Below, in pieces: positions 1 through 5,359 of a DNA stretch of 6,031 nt. The notes below the pieces were generated by a model that saw nothing but the letters and a program-made list of their open reading frames with translations, did not search any database and had not been told where the DNA came from. This stretch comes from Minisyncoccota bacterium. GTDB taxonomy: Bacteria > Patescibacteriota > Minisyncoccia > Minisyncoccales > PEYH01. Numbering within the stretch: the first letter of the stretch is position 1; each line of letters starts with the position of its first letter. The stretch covers positions 1 through 6,031 of the forward strand of contig JAQTNP010000033.1 of the NCBI GenBank assembly GCA_028713795.1, written 5' to 3'. The position numbers and the translations under genes were made by a program.

Positions 1-1
1 C

Positions 2-73
2 GCCCCACCCGTTTCTTTTACGGATTTAAGCCGTTTTTTATTGGCCATTGAATATGTGCCAAAATATGATTAG
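2..73 (+). CDS. C-terminal tail of an upstream protein (partial, unidentified)
   Basis: Reading from base 2 gives an open frame of 23 codons ending in TAG at 71-73. The last residues are TDLSRFLLAIEYVPKYD, which looks like a natural helical C-terminus. The stop lies 5 bp before the ATG at 79, a typical operon spacing. Frame 1 is also open, to a TGA at 49-51, but its peptide (RPTRFFYGFKPFFIGH) is less protein-like. Too little is visible to name the product. It could also be non-coding sequence, so confidence is modest. Confidence 0.4.
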   Translation, partial: APPVSFTDLSRFLLAIEYVPKYD

Positions 74-78
74 AATGA

Positions 79-789
79 ATGATAATTATGGAATTAACCT
101 TTAATAAGGAGAAGGATCTTGAGATTTCGACAAGCCAGGGAATTTGGCAGAGATTTGCTATAAAAACCCATTTTATCCAGCCAAAAGAAAGCATAGATGA
201 AATTATAGAAAGATATATTGTTGGGAACATTAAAGAAACGGATATAGTTTCTTTTTCTCAAAAAATAGTTTCTTTAGTTCAGAATAGAGTGATTTACAAG
301 AAAGATCTTAAAGTTGGTTTTTGGGCAAAATTTCTTTCAAAATTTGTGACAAAAACTCCCTATGGATTTTCTGTCGGGAATCCCTTAAAAATGCAGGTGG
401 CCATTAATATGGCCGGCCTTCCAAGAATATTTTTAGCAGGATTTTTGGGAACTTTAGGAAAAATAATAGGAAAGAGGGGAGTGTTTTACAAAATTGCAGG
501 AAACCAAGTTAATGAATTAGATGGTTTTTATGGAGAAGCATTCAAAGAATATTCCGAAATGGGGATATTGGGTCCGGAAAAATGCGATGAATGGTGTCAG
601 AGGATTAAGGAGAAATATAGATTTGAAAATATTGTTGCAGACGTAAATGATTTAGGAGGAAATATATTAGGAACAAGCGATGGATTAAAGGATAAAAAGA
701 AATTAATGTTAGAAATATTGAAAGATAATCCTTCAGGCCAAGGAGAACAGCAGACACCAATAATTATATTAAGGAAAGTTAATGATTAA
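79..789 (+). CDS. Coenzyme F420-0:L-glutamate ligase (CofE)-like protein
   Basis: The 236-aa protein resembles the CofE / F420-0:gamma-glutamyl ligase family. In methanogens and actinobacteria these enzymes add glutamate to F420-0 using GTP. Visible family signatures are the N-terminal segment DIVSFSQKIVSLVQNR (residues 55-70), matching the family's (S/Q)KIVS...GR block, a central glycine-rich stretch (about 98-135), and VADVNDLGGNILGTS (186-200), matching the D-x-NDLG-x-x-x-LG block. The length is close to that of archaeal CofE (about 250 aa). The start is uncertain: ATG at 79 or the in-frame ATG at 88, neither with a Shine-Dalgarno. The stop overlaps the murJ start by 8 bp. No other F420 gene is visible, so the true substrate is unknown. 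Members of this family in candidate-phylum bacteria may have a different role. The family call is fairly secure; the reaction is not. Confidence 0.72.
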   Translation: MIIMELTFNKEKDLEISTSQGIWQRFAIKTHFIQPKESIDEIIERYIVGNIKETDIVSFSQKIVSLVQNRVIYKKDLKVGFWAKFLSKFVTKTPYGFSVGNPLKMQVAINMAGLPRIFLAGFLGTLGKIIGKRGVFYKIAGNQVNELDGFYGEAFKEYSEMGILGPEKCDEWCQRIKEKYRFENIVADVNDLGGNILGTSDGLKDKKKLMLEILKDNPSGQGEQQTPIIILRKVND

Positions 790-2425
790 AAAAGTTCTAG
801 GAAAGACTTCAAAAAGTATAACTTCGGCAGCAATTATTCTGTCTATTTCCAGCATTGCCAGCGGACTGCTAGGCTTTTTAAGAGACAGATTATTAGCCGG
901 AAAATTCGGGGCAAGCCAGGAATTAGACATATATTACGCAGCTTTCAGAATTCCCAATCTTGTTTTTGCAATTTTGATATCCGGAGGAATAATAGCGGCA
1001 TTTATGCCAATTTTTTCTGAGCATTACATTAAAGAAGAAAGAAAGGCCTGGGATCTTACAAATAATCTATTGAATGTGTTCTTGGTTTTCTCAATTATTA
1101 TTTGCGGTCTTTTATTCATTTTTACCCCACAATTGATAAAATTGATTGTTCCTGGATTTACCCCTGATAATATGGCTCAGGCAGTAGGGTTAACAAGAAT
1201 TTTATTCCTGAGTCCTATATTTTTTGGCATATCAAATATATTTTCCAGTATTTTGCAATATTTCAACAGATTTATTTCTTTTGCCATCGCTCCGATATTC
1301 TACAATCTGGGAATAATCTTTGGAATATTTTTCTTTTTGCCAATCTTTGGGTTGAAGGGGCTTGCCTTCGGAGTTGTATTGGGGGCCTTTCTGCATTGGT
1401 TTGTTCAGCTCCCTTCAGCCATTACCAGCGGATTTAGATACAGGCCAATATTCAATTTAAAATCCCAAGGATTAAGAAAGATATTCTGGCTCATGATTCC
1501 AAGAACTTTTAGCGCCATTGCATCTCATTTTAATCTAATTATCGTAACATCCATTGCTTCTTTGATTGGAGTTGGAAATATCTCCATTTTTAGTTTTTCT
1601 GAGAATCTTAGATCTTTTCCGATAAGCATAATCGGAGGATCTTTTGCTGTAGCCGCCTATCCTTTTCTAGCCAGATTCTGGGCAAAAGGAGAAAAGGATA
1701 AATTCTATCAAAGCTTTTCATCAACATTCAGACAGACATTATTTTTTGTGATTCCGATAAGCTTGGCCCTATTTCTTTTGAGGGGCCCAGTAGTCAGAAT
1801 AGTATTGGGGACTGGCAAGTTTGATTGGATAGACACTAGGTTAACAGCTGCTTGCCTGGGATTATTCAGCTTGGGAATATTCACGTATACCTTAATTCCG
1901 TTTTTCCAAAGGATGTTTTTTGCTGTCAAAGACACCAAAACGCCGTTTTTTAACAGCGCTATGGCCTTGGGGATAAATGTTGGTTTGGCCTGGCTCTTAA
2001 CTTGGGCATTTAGTTTTTCTAATTTCTTTTCAAAATTTTTCGCAGGACTACTGAGCCTAGAAGACATACCCAGTATTGGAGTGATAGGGTTGCCATTGTC
2101 TATTACTATTACTGGACTTTTACAGTTTGTATTTTTACTATATCTTCTAACCAGGAAAGTAAAAAATCTTCCACTTGATGAAGTATGGGAATCAGCTAAA
2201 AAGATATTAATAGCCAGTTTTGTCATGGTTGGCATTATGTATATTTGCATGTCTTTGATCGGAGAAAGCATTAATGTTTTGACTGCTCGTGGCGTATTAA
2301 TTCAGGCAATCATTACAACCGTAGCAGGGATAGCCGTTTTTCTTTTCATGGGTATTGCTTTGAGGATAAAGGAGTTAAAGATTTTTCTTCATACGATTGG
2401 ATTAAAATATGGAAAAAAGAATTAG
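782..2425 (+). CDS. murJ: Lipid II flippase MurJ (MOP/MviN family)
   Basis: This 547-aa polytopic membrane protein belongs to the MurJ/MviN branch of the MOP exporter superfamily, which moves lipid II across the inner membrane for peptidoglycan synthesis. Hydrophobic helices run along the whole chain. Family signatures are SGLLGFLRDRLLAGKFG (residues 27-43), LDIYYAAFRIPNL (48-60) followed by GG and AAFMPIFSE (68-80), SENLRSFP (273-280), and the FFQRMFFAVKDTKTP block (374-388). The length is within the family range (about 500-550). AAGGA at 771-775, 6 nt before the ATG, supports this start. The ATG overlaps the previous gene's stop by 8 bp, and the end overlaps lepA by 17 bp, so the three are probably one transcript. 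By recalled alignment to E. coli MurJ, R34 and D49 match R24 and D39. Several other cavity charges (R18, R52, R270, E273) appear replaced by G28, F62, N275 and S278. Confidence 0.92.
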   Translation: MIKKVLGKTSKSITSAAIILSISSIASGLLGFLRDRLLAGKFGASQELDIYYAAFRIPNLVFAILISGGIIAAFMPIFSEHYIKEERKAWDLTNNLLNVFLVFSIIICGLLFIFTPQLIKLIVPGFTPDNMAQAVGLTRILFLSPIFFGISNIFSSILQYFNRFISFAIAPIFYNLGIIFGIFFFLPIFGLKGLAFGVVLGAFLHWFVQLPSAITSGFRYRPIFNLKSQGLRKIFWLMIPRTFSAIASHFNLIIVTSIASLIGVGNISIFSFSENLRSFPISIIGGSFAVAAYPFLARFWAKGEKDKFYQSFSSTFRQTLFFVIPISLALFLLRGPVVRIVLGTGKFDWIDTRLTAACLGLFSLGIFTYTLIPFFQRMFFAVKDTKTPFFNSAMALGINVGLAWLLTWAFSFSNFFSKFFAGLLSLEDIPSIGVIGLPLSITITGLLQFVFLLYLLTRKVKNLPLDEVWESAKKILIASFVMVGIMYICMSLIGESINVLTARGVLIQAIITTVAGIAVFLFMGIALRIKELKIFLHTIGLKYGKKN

Positions 2426-4196
2426 GAACTTCAGTATTATCGCCCACATAGATCACGGAAAATCTACATTGGCAGATCGTCTTTTAGAATTGACTCATAC
2501 TATAGAGAAGGCAAAATTAAGACCCCAGTTTCTGGACTCCATGGATTTAGAATATGAGAAGGGGATTACTATCAAAATGCATCCTGTCAGAATGGACTAT
2601 ACAGATGAATCCGGAAAACAATACATCCTTAATCTCATTGATACTCCCGGCCATGTTGATTTTTCTTACGAAGTTTCCAGAAGCTTGGCTGCTGTTGAAG
2701 GAGCTATTCTTTTAATTGATGCAGCTACAGGGGTTCAGGCCCAGACATTGGCTAACTTAGAATTAGCTCAAAAAGAAAATTTGAAGATAATCCCCGTGAT
2801 TAATAAAATTGATATGCCTCAGGCAAGAATAGAAGAGGCGGTATCAGAGATTAAGGAGATTCTGCCAGTCGAAGAAAAGGATATATTAAAGATTTCTGCA
2901 AAAACAGGACAGAATATTGATTTAATAGTTAAAGAAGTAATTAAACAAATTCCTCCTCCTGAAAAACAAGAATCAGAAATATTGAAAGCCTTAATTTTTG
3001 ATTCAAAATATGATTCATTTCTGGGAGTCATTGCCTATGTCAGGATATTTCAGGGAGAACTTAAGATGCAGGACAATTTATTTTTAATAAGGCAGAATAT
3101 GAAGGTAAAAGCCAAAGAGGTTGGCTGGTTTTCTCCTCAGCTCATTGCCAAGCAAAAACTTGAAGATGGAGAGATAGGGTATGTGGCCCTAGGGATCAAG
3201 GATCCCAGTTTGGTTAGAATCGGCGAAACAATTACTAACTATAATCCTGATAAAAAAGTAGAACCATTGCCCGGATACAGGGAAGCGCAGCAAGCAGTTT
3301 TTACCAGCATTTTTCCCAGAGATGCTAATGATTGGCCAGCCTTAAGGGATTCTTTAATGCGCCTCAAGCTGAATGATTCGTCTCTATCATTTGAACCCGA
3401 ATCCAAATCTGTCCTGGGAAAAGGATTCAGGTGTGGATTTTTGGGGCTTTTGCACGCAGAAATTACAACAGAAAGATTAAGAAGAGAATTCAATCTAGAT
3501 TTAATAATATCTTCTCCATCTGTTTCGTATAAGATAATAGGCAAGAATGGAAAAGAAGAAATTATCTATAGTTCCAAGGATTGGCCCCATTATTCTGAAA
3601 TACAAGAAATATATGAGCAGTATGTGGAATTAAAGATTATCACCCCGACAAGCTTTTTAAACCAGATATTAAAAATGATTGCTGGAAGAGAATCAACTAC
3701 CAATGTTTTAAGTCCAGAGAGATTGATTATTCAAGCCAAAATGCCCTTAAGAGAGATAATAATTGGATTCTATGATACTTTAAAAAGCGTAAGCCAGGGA
3801 TATGCCTCTATGGACTATAGGATAATAGGGTGGAAGAAATCTGATTTGGTAAAATTAGAGATTTTGATTCTTGGGAAAACAGAAGAAACGATTTCTAAAA
3901 TTGTTCCAAGGAACATATCCATGCAGGAGGCCAAAAAAATAGCTGAGAAATTAGAAAAGGTTTTGCCGTCTCAATTATTTGAATTGCCAATTCAAATCCA
4001 ATGCGAAGGAAGGGTAATTTGCAGAAGAACCATTAGGGCTAAAAGAAAAGACGTTACTGCTCCATTATACGGAGGTGACTATACCAGAAAAAGAAAGCTT
4101 CTAGAAAAACAGAAGAAAGGAAAGAAGAAATTAAAGGAGAGGGGGCAGGTTTCAATTCCTCCAGAGGTATTCTGGGATATAATAAAGACAGATTAA
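2409..4196 (+). CDS. lepA: Translation elongation factor 4 (LepA), ribosome-associated GTPase
   Basis: LepA/EF4 is a translational GTPase that binds ribosomes and is linked to back-translocation and 30S biogenesis. This copy is full length (595 aa; family about 600). The G domain is intact: G1 AHIDHGKS (12-19), G2 GITI (52-55), G3 DTPGH (78-82) with the catalytic His82, G4 NKID (132-135) and G5 SAKTG (163-167). EF-G-like domains II, III and V follow, including GFRCGFLGLLHAEI (339-352). The LepA-specific C-terminal domain is clear: RKDVTAPLYGGDYTRKRKLL (546-565), then a lysine-rich stretch and VSIPPEVFWDIIK. The LDSMDLEYEKGITIK region is typical of LepA. The ATG lies inside the murJ 3' end with a 17-bp overlap and no good Shine-Dalgarno, so translation likely depends on ribosomes finishing murJ. 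Identification is secure. Confidence 0.98.
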   Translation: MEKRIRNFSIIAHIDHGKSTLADRLLELTHTIEKAKLRPQFLDSMDLEYEKGITIKMHPVRMDYTDESGKQYILNLIDTPGHVDFSYEVSRSLAAVEGAILLIDAATGVQAQTLANLELAQKENLKIIPVINKIDMPQARIEEAVSEIKEILPVEEKDILKISAKTGQNIDLIVKEVIKQIPPPEKQESEILKALIFDSKYDSFLGVIAYVRIFQGELKMQDNLFLIRQNMKVKAKEVGWFSPQLIAKQKLEDGEIGYVALGIKDPSLVRIGETITNYNPDKKVEPLPGYREAQQAVFTSIFPRDANDWPALRDSLMRLKLNDSSLSFEPESKSVLGKGFRCGFLGLLHAEITTERLRREFNLDLIISSPSVSYKIIGKNGKEEIIYSSKDWPHYSEIQEIYEQYVELKIITPTSFLNQILKMIAGRESTTNVLSPERLIIQAKMPLREIIIGFYDTLKSVSQGYASMDYRIIGWKKSDLVKLEILILGKTEETISKIVPRNISMQEAKKIAEKLEKVLPSQLFELPIQIQCEGRVICRRTIRAKRKDVTAPLYGGDYTRKRKLLEKQKKGKKKLKERGQVSIPPEVFWDIIKTD

Positions 4197-4208
4197 ACCT
4201 GTTGATTA

Positions 4209-4235
4209 TTGACAGTTGATTTTAATAGATATACG
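4209..4235 (+). promoter_or_regulatory. Candidate sigma70-type promoter upstream of the FtsB-like gene
   Basis: A perfect TTGACA (4209-4214) lies 13 bp after the lepA stop. A possible -10, TATACG (4230-4235), follows at a short 15-nt spacing, so the -10 half is weak. If used, the transcript would start near 4243, run antisense across the whole minus-strand microprotein ORF, and then read the FtsB-like gene at 4355. The alternative is that the FtsB-like gene is read through from lepA. Confidence 0.3.
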
Positions 4236-4240
4236 GGATA

Positions 4241-4348
4241 TTATCTAAACAGAGGAGAAAGCGTCAGGATAATCATAGAAATCACTACCAAAAACACTAT
4301 TACAATCCAGACAGTTCTCATCACATCTTTTGATTTCATTTTCTTCAT
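4241..4348 (-). CDS. Putative single-pass membrane microprotein (35 aa)
   Basis: The minus strand of the lepA/ftsB-like gap encodes a 35-codon ORF with ATG at 4348-4346 and TAA at 4243-4241. The peptide starts with a basic head (MKKMKSKDVMR), followed by an uninterrupted hydrophobic segment of about 20 residues (WIVIVFLVVISMIILTLS, residues 14-31) and the short end PLFR. This is the classic layout of a small membrane protein with a positive N-terminus inside. The ORF fills most of the otherwise empty interval. It is convergent with lepA and divergent from the FtsB-like gene, with 6 bp between start codons. There is no Shine-Dalgarno; a -10-like TATCAT placed for a leaderless start is discussed separately. 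I know no specific function. A chance ORF of this composition is possible but less likely. Confidence 0.55.
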   Translation of the reverse strand: MKKMKSKDVMRTVWIVIVFLVVISMIILTLSPLFR

Positions 4349-4354
4349 ACCAAT

Positions 4355-4383
4355 ATGATACCAAAAAAAAGAAAAATTGGAAA
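4355..4383 (-). promoter_or_regulatory. Candidate leaderless promoter for the membrane microprotein
   Basis: On the minus strand TTTCCA (4383-4378) and TATCAT (4360-4355) are 17 nt apart. The -10 ends 6 bp before the ATG at 4348, so transcription would start at or next to the start codon. The -35 matches consensus at four of six bases. It lies inside the first codons of the FtsB-like gene. Support is positional only. Confidence 0.25.
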
Positions 4384-4756
4384 CCATGACTGGGATTCAA
4401 TAGTATCCATTGCCTTGATTGTCTGTGTTAATGTTTCCATAATCCTTTTTCTTATAGTCGGTAATGTAAGGCTATTCTTAAAGAAACAGGATATGAAGGC
4501 CCAATTGGTTGATTTAAATACAGAAGTGGTCAAGCTGGCAGAGAAGAATGCCGAATTGAATAAAATGTTCTATGAAACATCACAGCAGGAATATGCGGAG
4601 AATATTATGAGAGAGGAGGGGATGTATAAAAAAGCAGGGGAGGAGGTAGTTGTAATCCTAGGAAACGAACATCAGGAAGAAGAAATTGCTGTTAATGCCA
4701 AAGCAAGCTTTCTTGATACATTGAAAGATTTCTTTAATAGTATGTTTGGCCGATAA
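4355..4756 (+). CDS. FtsB/DivIC-family septum formation initiator
   Basis: The 133-aa protein has the FtsB/DivIC layout. A short basic cytoplasmic head (KKRK, residues 4-7) comes first, then one transmembrane helix (about 15-41, SIVSIALIVCVNVSIILFLI and onward), then a coiled-coil stretch (about 42-75, KKQDMKAQLVDLNTEVVKLA and onward). The family's conserved end motif follows: QEYAENIMREEGMYKKAGEE (78-97) and VVVIL, matching the E-x-I-AREELG-x-x-x-GE-x-V pattern. These proteins join FtsL and FtsQ/DivIB in the divisome. The extension after residue 103 is acidic and ends in a hydrophobic, possibly amphipathic segment (FLDTLKDFFNSMFGR). The ATG at 4355 has no Shine-Dalgarno. tRNA-Gly begins 4 bp after the stop, so read-through into it is likely. 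Family confidence is high; the exact FtsB versus DivIC label is not decidable. Confidence 0.85.
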   Translation: MIPKKRKIGNHDWDSIVSIALIVCVNVSIILFLIVGNVRLFLKKQDMKAQLVDLNTEVVKLAEKNAELNKMFYETSQQEYAENIMREEGMYKKAGEEVVVILGNEHQEEEIAVNAKASFLDTLKDFFNSMFGR

Positions 4757-4760
4757 TACT

Positions 4761-4831
4761 GCGGGTGTGGCTTAGTGGCAGAGCGTCTCCTTCCCAAGGA
4801 GAATGTGGCGGTTCGATTCCGCTCACCCGCT
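4761..4831 (+). tRNA. tRNA-Gly (anticodon CCC)
   Basis: A complete 71-nt cloverleaf. Acceptor stem GCGGGTG pairs with CACCCGC. The D arm is GCTT/GAGC. Anticodon stem TCTCC/GGAGA holds the loop TTCCCAA (anticodon CCC, reads GGG). There is a 4-nt variable loop, T stem GGCGG/CCGCT with loop TTCGATT, and discriminator U73, as usual for bacterial tRNA-Gly. CCA is not encoded (the next bases are CAA), so it must be added by a nucleotidyltransferase. It starts 4 bp after the FtsB-like gene and probably shares its transcript. Confidence 0.97.
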
Positions 4832-4851
4832 CAAGCGGTCTTTTTTATTTT
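4819..4851 (+). terminator. Intrinsic terminator overlapping the tRNA-Gly 3' end
   Basis: CCGCT (4819-4823, the 3' strand of the T stem) can pair with AGCGG (4834-4838). Alternatively CCGC (4827-4830) can pair with GCGG (4835-4838) around a TCAA tetraloop. A strong U tract follows (TCTTTTTTATTTT, 4839-4851). The hairpin uses bases of the mature tRNA, so termination and tRNA folding are mutually exclusive on the nascent strand. The following promoter begins at the end of the U tract. Confidence 0.5.
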
Positions 4852-4877
4852 GACAAATGTGTTATTTATGGTAATTT
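4850..4877 (+). promoter_or_regulatory. Sigma70-type promoter with extended -10 for the 86-aa ORF
   Basis: TTGACA (4850-4855) is a perfect -35. TAATTT (4872-4877) is the -10 at 16-nt spacing, preceded by the extended -10 element TG-n (TG at 4869-4870). The predicted start is near 4884, giving a leader of about 34 nt. The -35 overlaps the end of the upstream terminator U tract, so the following gene appears to be an independent transcription unit. Confidence 0.7.
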
Positions 4878-4907
4878 AGAAGATTGTACCTTAGGATTCG
4901 GAGAAAG

Positions 4908-4913
4908 AGGAGG
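4908..4913 (+). promoter_or_regulatory. Consensus ribosome binding site setting the start at 4918
   Basis: AGGAGG, a perfect Shine-Dalgarno core, sits 4 nt before the ATG at 4918. It is the strongest ribosome site in the window, where most genes have none. It rules out the longer in-frame reading from 4765, which would translate through tRNA-Gly. Confidence 0.8.
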
Positions 4914-4917
4914 ATCG

Positions 4918-5178
4918 ATGAAGTCGCTAAAAGACATACAAGTAACTATCGAGAGGGTCCTGGAGCAATATCTGCCAGGAGAGGATGAGGATACGCTGAT
5001 TATAGGAATCAGCGCAGACAGGGCGGAAGAAGCAGTTAATCGCTTGAAGAAGGAATTGGGAGGCGATTGCCCAGTTTCATCTCAAGACCTCAGAGAGCTG
5101 AGGTCGCTTGAAGAGCTTGCCCGGCGCCTATCCAGGAGGATCAGCCAGCAGGAAAGACGCGGGTTTCGATCCAGGTAG
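4918..5178 (+). CDS. GC-rich orphan 86-aa protein, carrier-protein-like helix pattern
   Basis: I do not recognise a family. The start is fixed by the AGGAGG site, and the unit has its own promoter and a downstream hairpin. The protein looks all-helical: helix about 3-19 (SLKDIQVTIERVLEQYL), an acidic loop PGEDED (20-25), LIIGIS (27-32), helix about 33-47, a CPVS turn (51-54), then SLEELARRLSRRI (63-75) and a basic tail (RRGFRSR). The order resembles acyl/peptidyl carrier proteins (ELGG, PVS, SLEELA), but the GxDSL phosphopantetheine site is not intact. Near that point it reads GISADR, with Ser32 about one residue out of register. By hand count GC is about 52% over 4921-5160, far above neighbouring genes, with many CGC/CGG/AGG and CTG codons. 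It may be transferred or specially selected. Coding status is well supported; function is unknown. Confidence 0.75.
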   Translation: MKSLKDIQVTIERVLEQYLPGEDEDTLIIGISADRAEEAVNRLKKELGGDCPVSSQDLRELRSLEELARRLSRRISQQERRGFRSR

Positions 5179-5195
5179 GTACAACTCCGAATCGC

Positions 5196-5228
5196 AGAGT
5201 GGCTGGTGTTTTTGCCAGCCCTCTTTGT
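5196..5228 (+). terminator. Terminator hairpin after the 86-aa ORF
   Basis: GGCTGG (5201-5206) pairs perfectly with CCAGCC (5215-5220) around an 8-nt loop. The stem extends by AGAG (5196-5199) with CTCT (5221-5224) across a single bulged T. The following tract (CTCTTTGTT) is only moderately U-rich. It lies 17 bp after the stop codon and just before the next promoter, as expected for a terminator isolating this unit. Confidence 0.6.
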
Positions 5229-5255
5229 TGCAAAACAGAATATTTTAGATATAAT
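5228..5255 (+). promoter_or_regulatory. Strong sigma70-type promoter for tRNA-Thr (and probably prfB)
   Basis: TTGCAA (5228-5233) and a perfect TATAAT (5250-5255) are 16 nt apart. The predicted start near 5262 gives about 8 nt of 5' leader before the tRNA at 5270. No other convincing promoter precedes prfB. Confidence 0.75.
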
Positions 5256-5269
5256 AAAGGCAATAATCT

Positions 5270-5341
5270 GCCGATGTAGCTCAATGGCAGAGCAATCGCT
5301 TCGTAAGCGATAGGTTGTCGGTTCAAGTCCGACCATCGGCT
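5270..5341 (+). tRNA. tRNA-Thr (anticodon CGT)
   Basis: A complete 72-nt cloverleaf. Acceptor stem GCCGATG pairs with CATCGGC. The D arm is GCTC/GAGC. Anticodon stem ATCGC/GCGAT holds the loop TTCGTAA (anticodon CGT, reads ACG). T stem GTCGG/CCGAC holds the loop TTCAAGT, and the discriminator is U. CCA is not encoded (the next bases are CGG). It is preceded by a TATAAT promoter and followed 18 bp later by prfB. Confidence 0.97.
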
Positions 5342-5350
5342 CGGACTTTT
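5325..5350 (+). terminator. Hairpin plus short U tract overlapping the tRNA-Thr 3' end
   Basis: AAGTCCGA (5325-5332) and TCGGACTT (5341-5348) form a perfect 8-bp inverted repeat with an 8-nt loop. Four U follow or overlap it (5347-5350). The left arm is part of the tRNA T loop and stem, so this fold competes with the mature tRNA. The short U tract suggests a leaky terminator or attenuator in front of prfB, or a tRNA 3'-processing structure. Confidence 0.45.
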
Positions 5351-5359
5351 CCTAAAAAT

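Noticed and set aside
1..40. 3' end of a tRNA (CGCCCCACCCG) followed by a terminator-like ACGG...CCGT plus T run
   Set aside because: Only 11 bases would be visible, the stem is 4 bp, and a protein-like reading frame runs through to the stop at 71-73. The protein reading is preferred but not proven.
41..86. Promoter (TTGGCC-18-TATGAT) before the CofE-like gene
   Set aside because: The -35 matches consensus at only three bases, and the position inside a probable coding tail makes chance likely in AT-rich DNA.
1708..2271. Long minus-strand ORF inside murJ
   Set aside because: It is antisense to a clear MurJ sequence, with no promoter, ribosome site or recognisable protein character.
3239..3544. 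Minus-strand ORF inside lepA
   Set aside because: A shadow of the conserved LepA domains.
4226..4247. TAGATA/TATCTA inverted repeat after lepA as an operator or terminator
   Set aside because: A 6-bp AT-rich stem with a 10-nt loop and no T run. It is easily expected by chance.
4345..4533. Minus-strand 62-aa ORF opposite the FtsB-like gene, whose TGA overlaps the microprotein ATG
   Set aside because: It looks like the shadow of the conserved FtsB-like coding sequence. The ATGA overlap with the microprotein is curious but not enough to support a gene.
4765..4917. In-frame N-terminal extension of the 86-aa ORF back to an ATG at 4765
   Set aside because: It translates tRNA-Gly, giving a familiar tRNA-derived artefact peptide (MWLSGRASPSQGECGG). 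The AGGAGG site and promoter place the real start at 4918.
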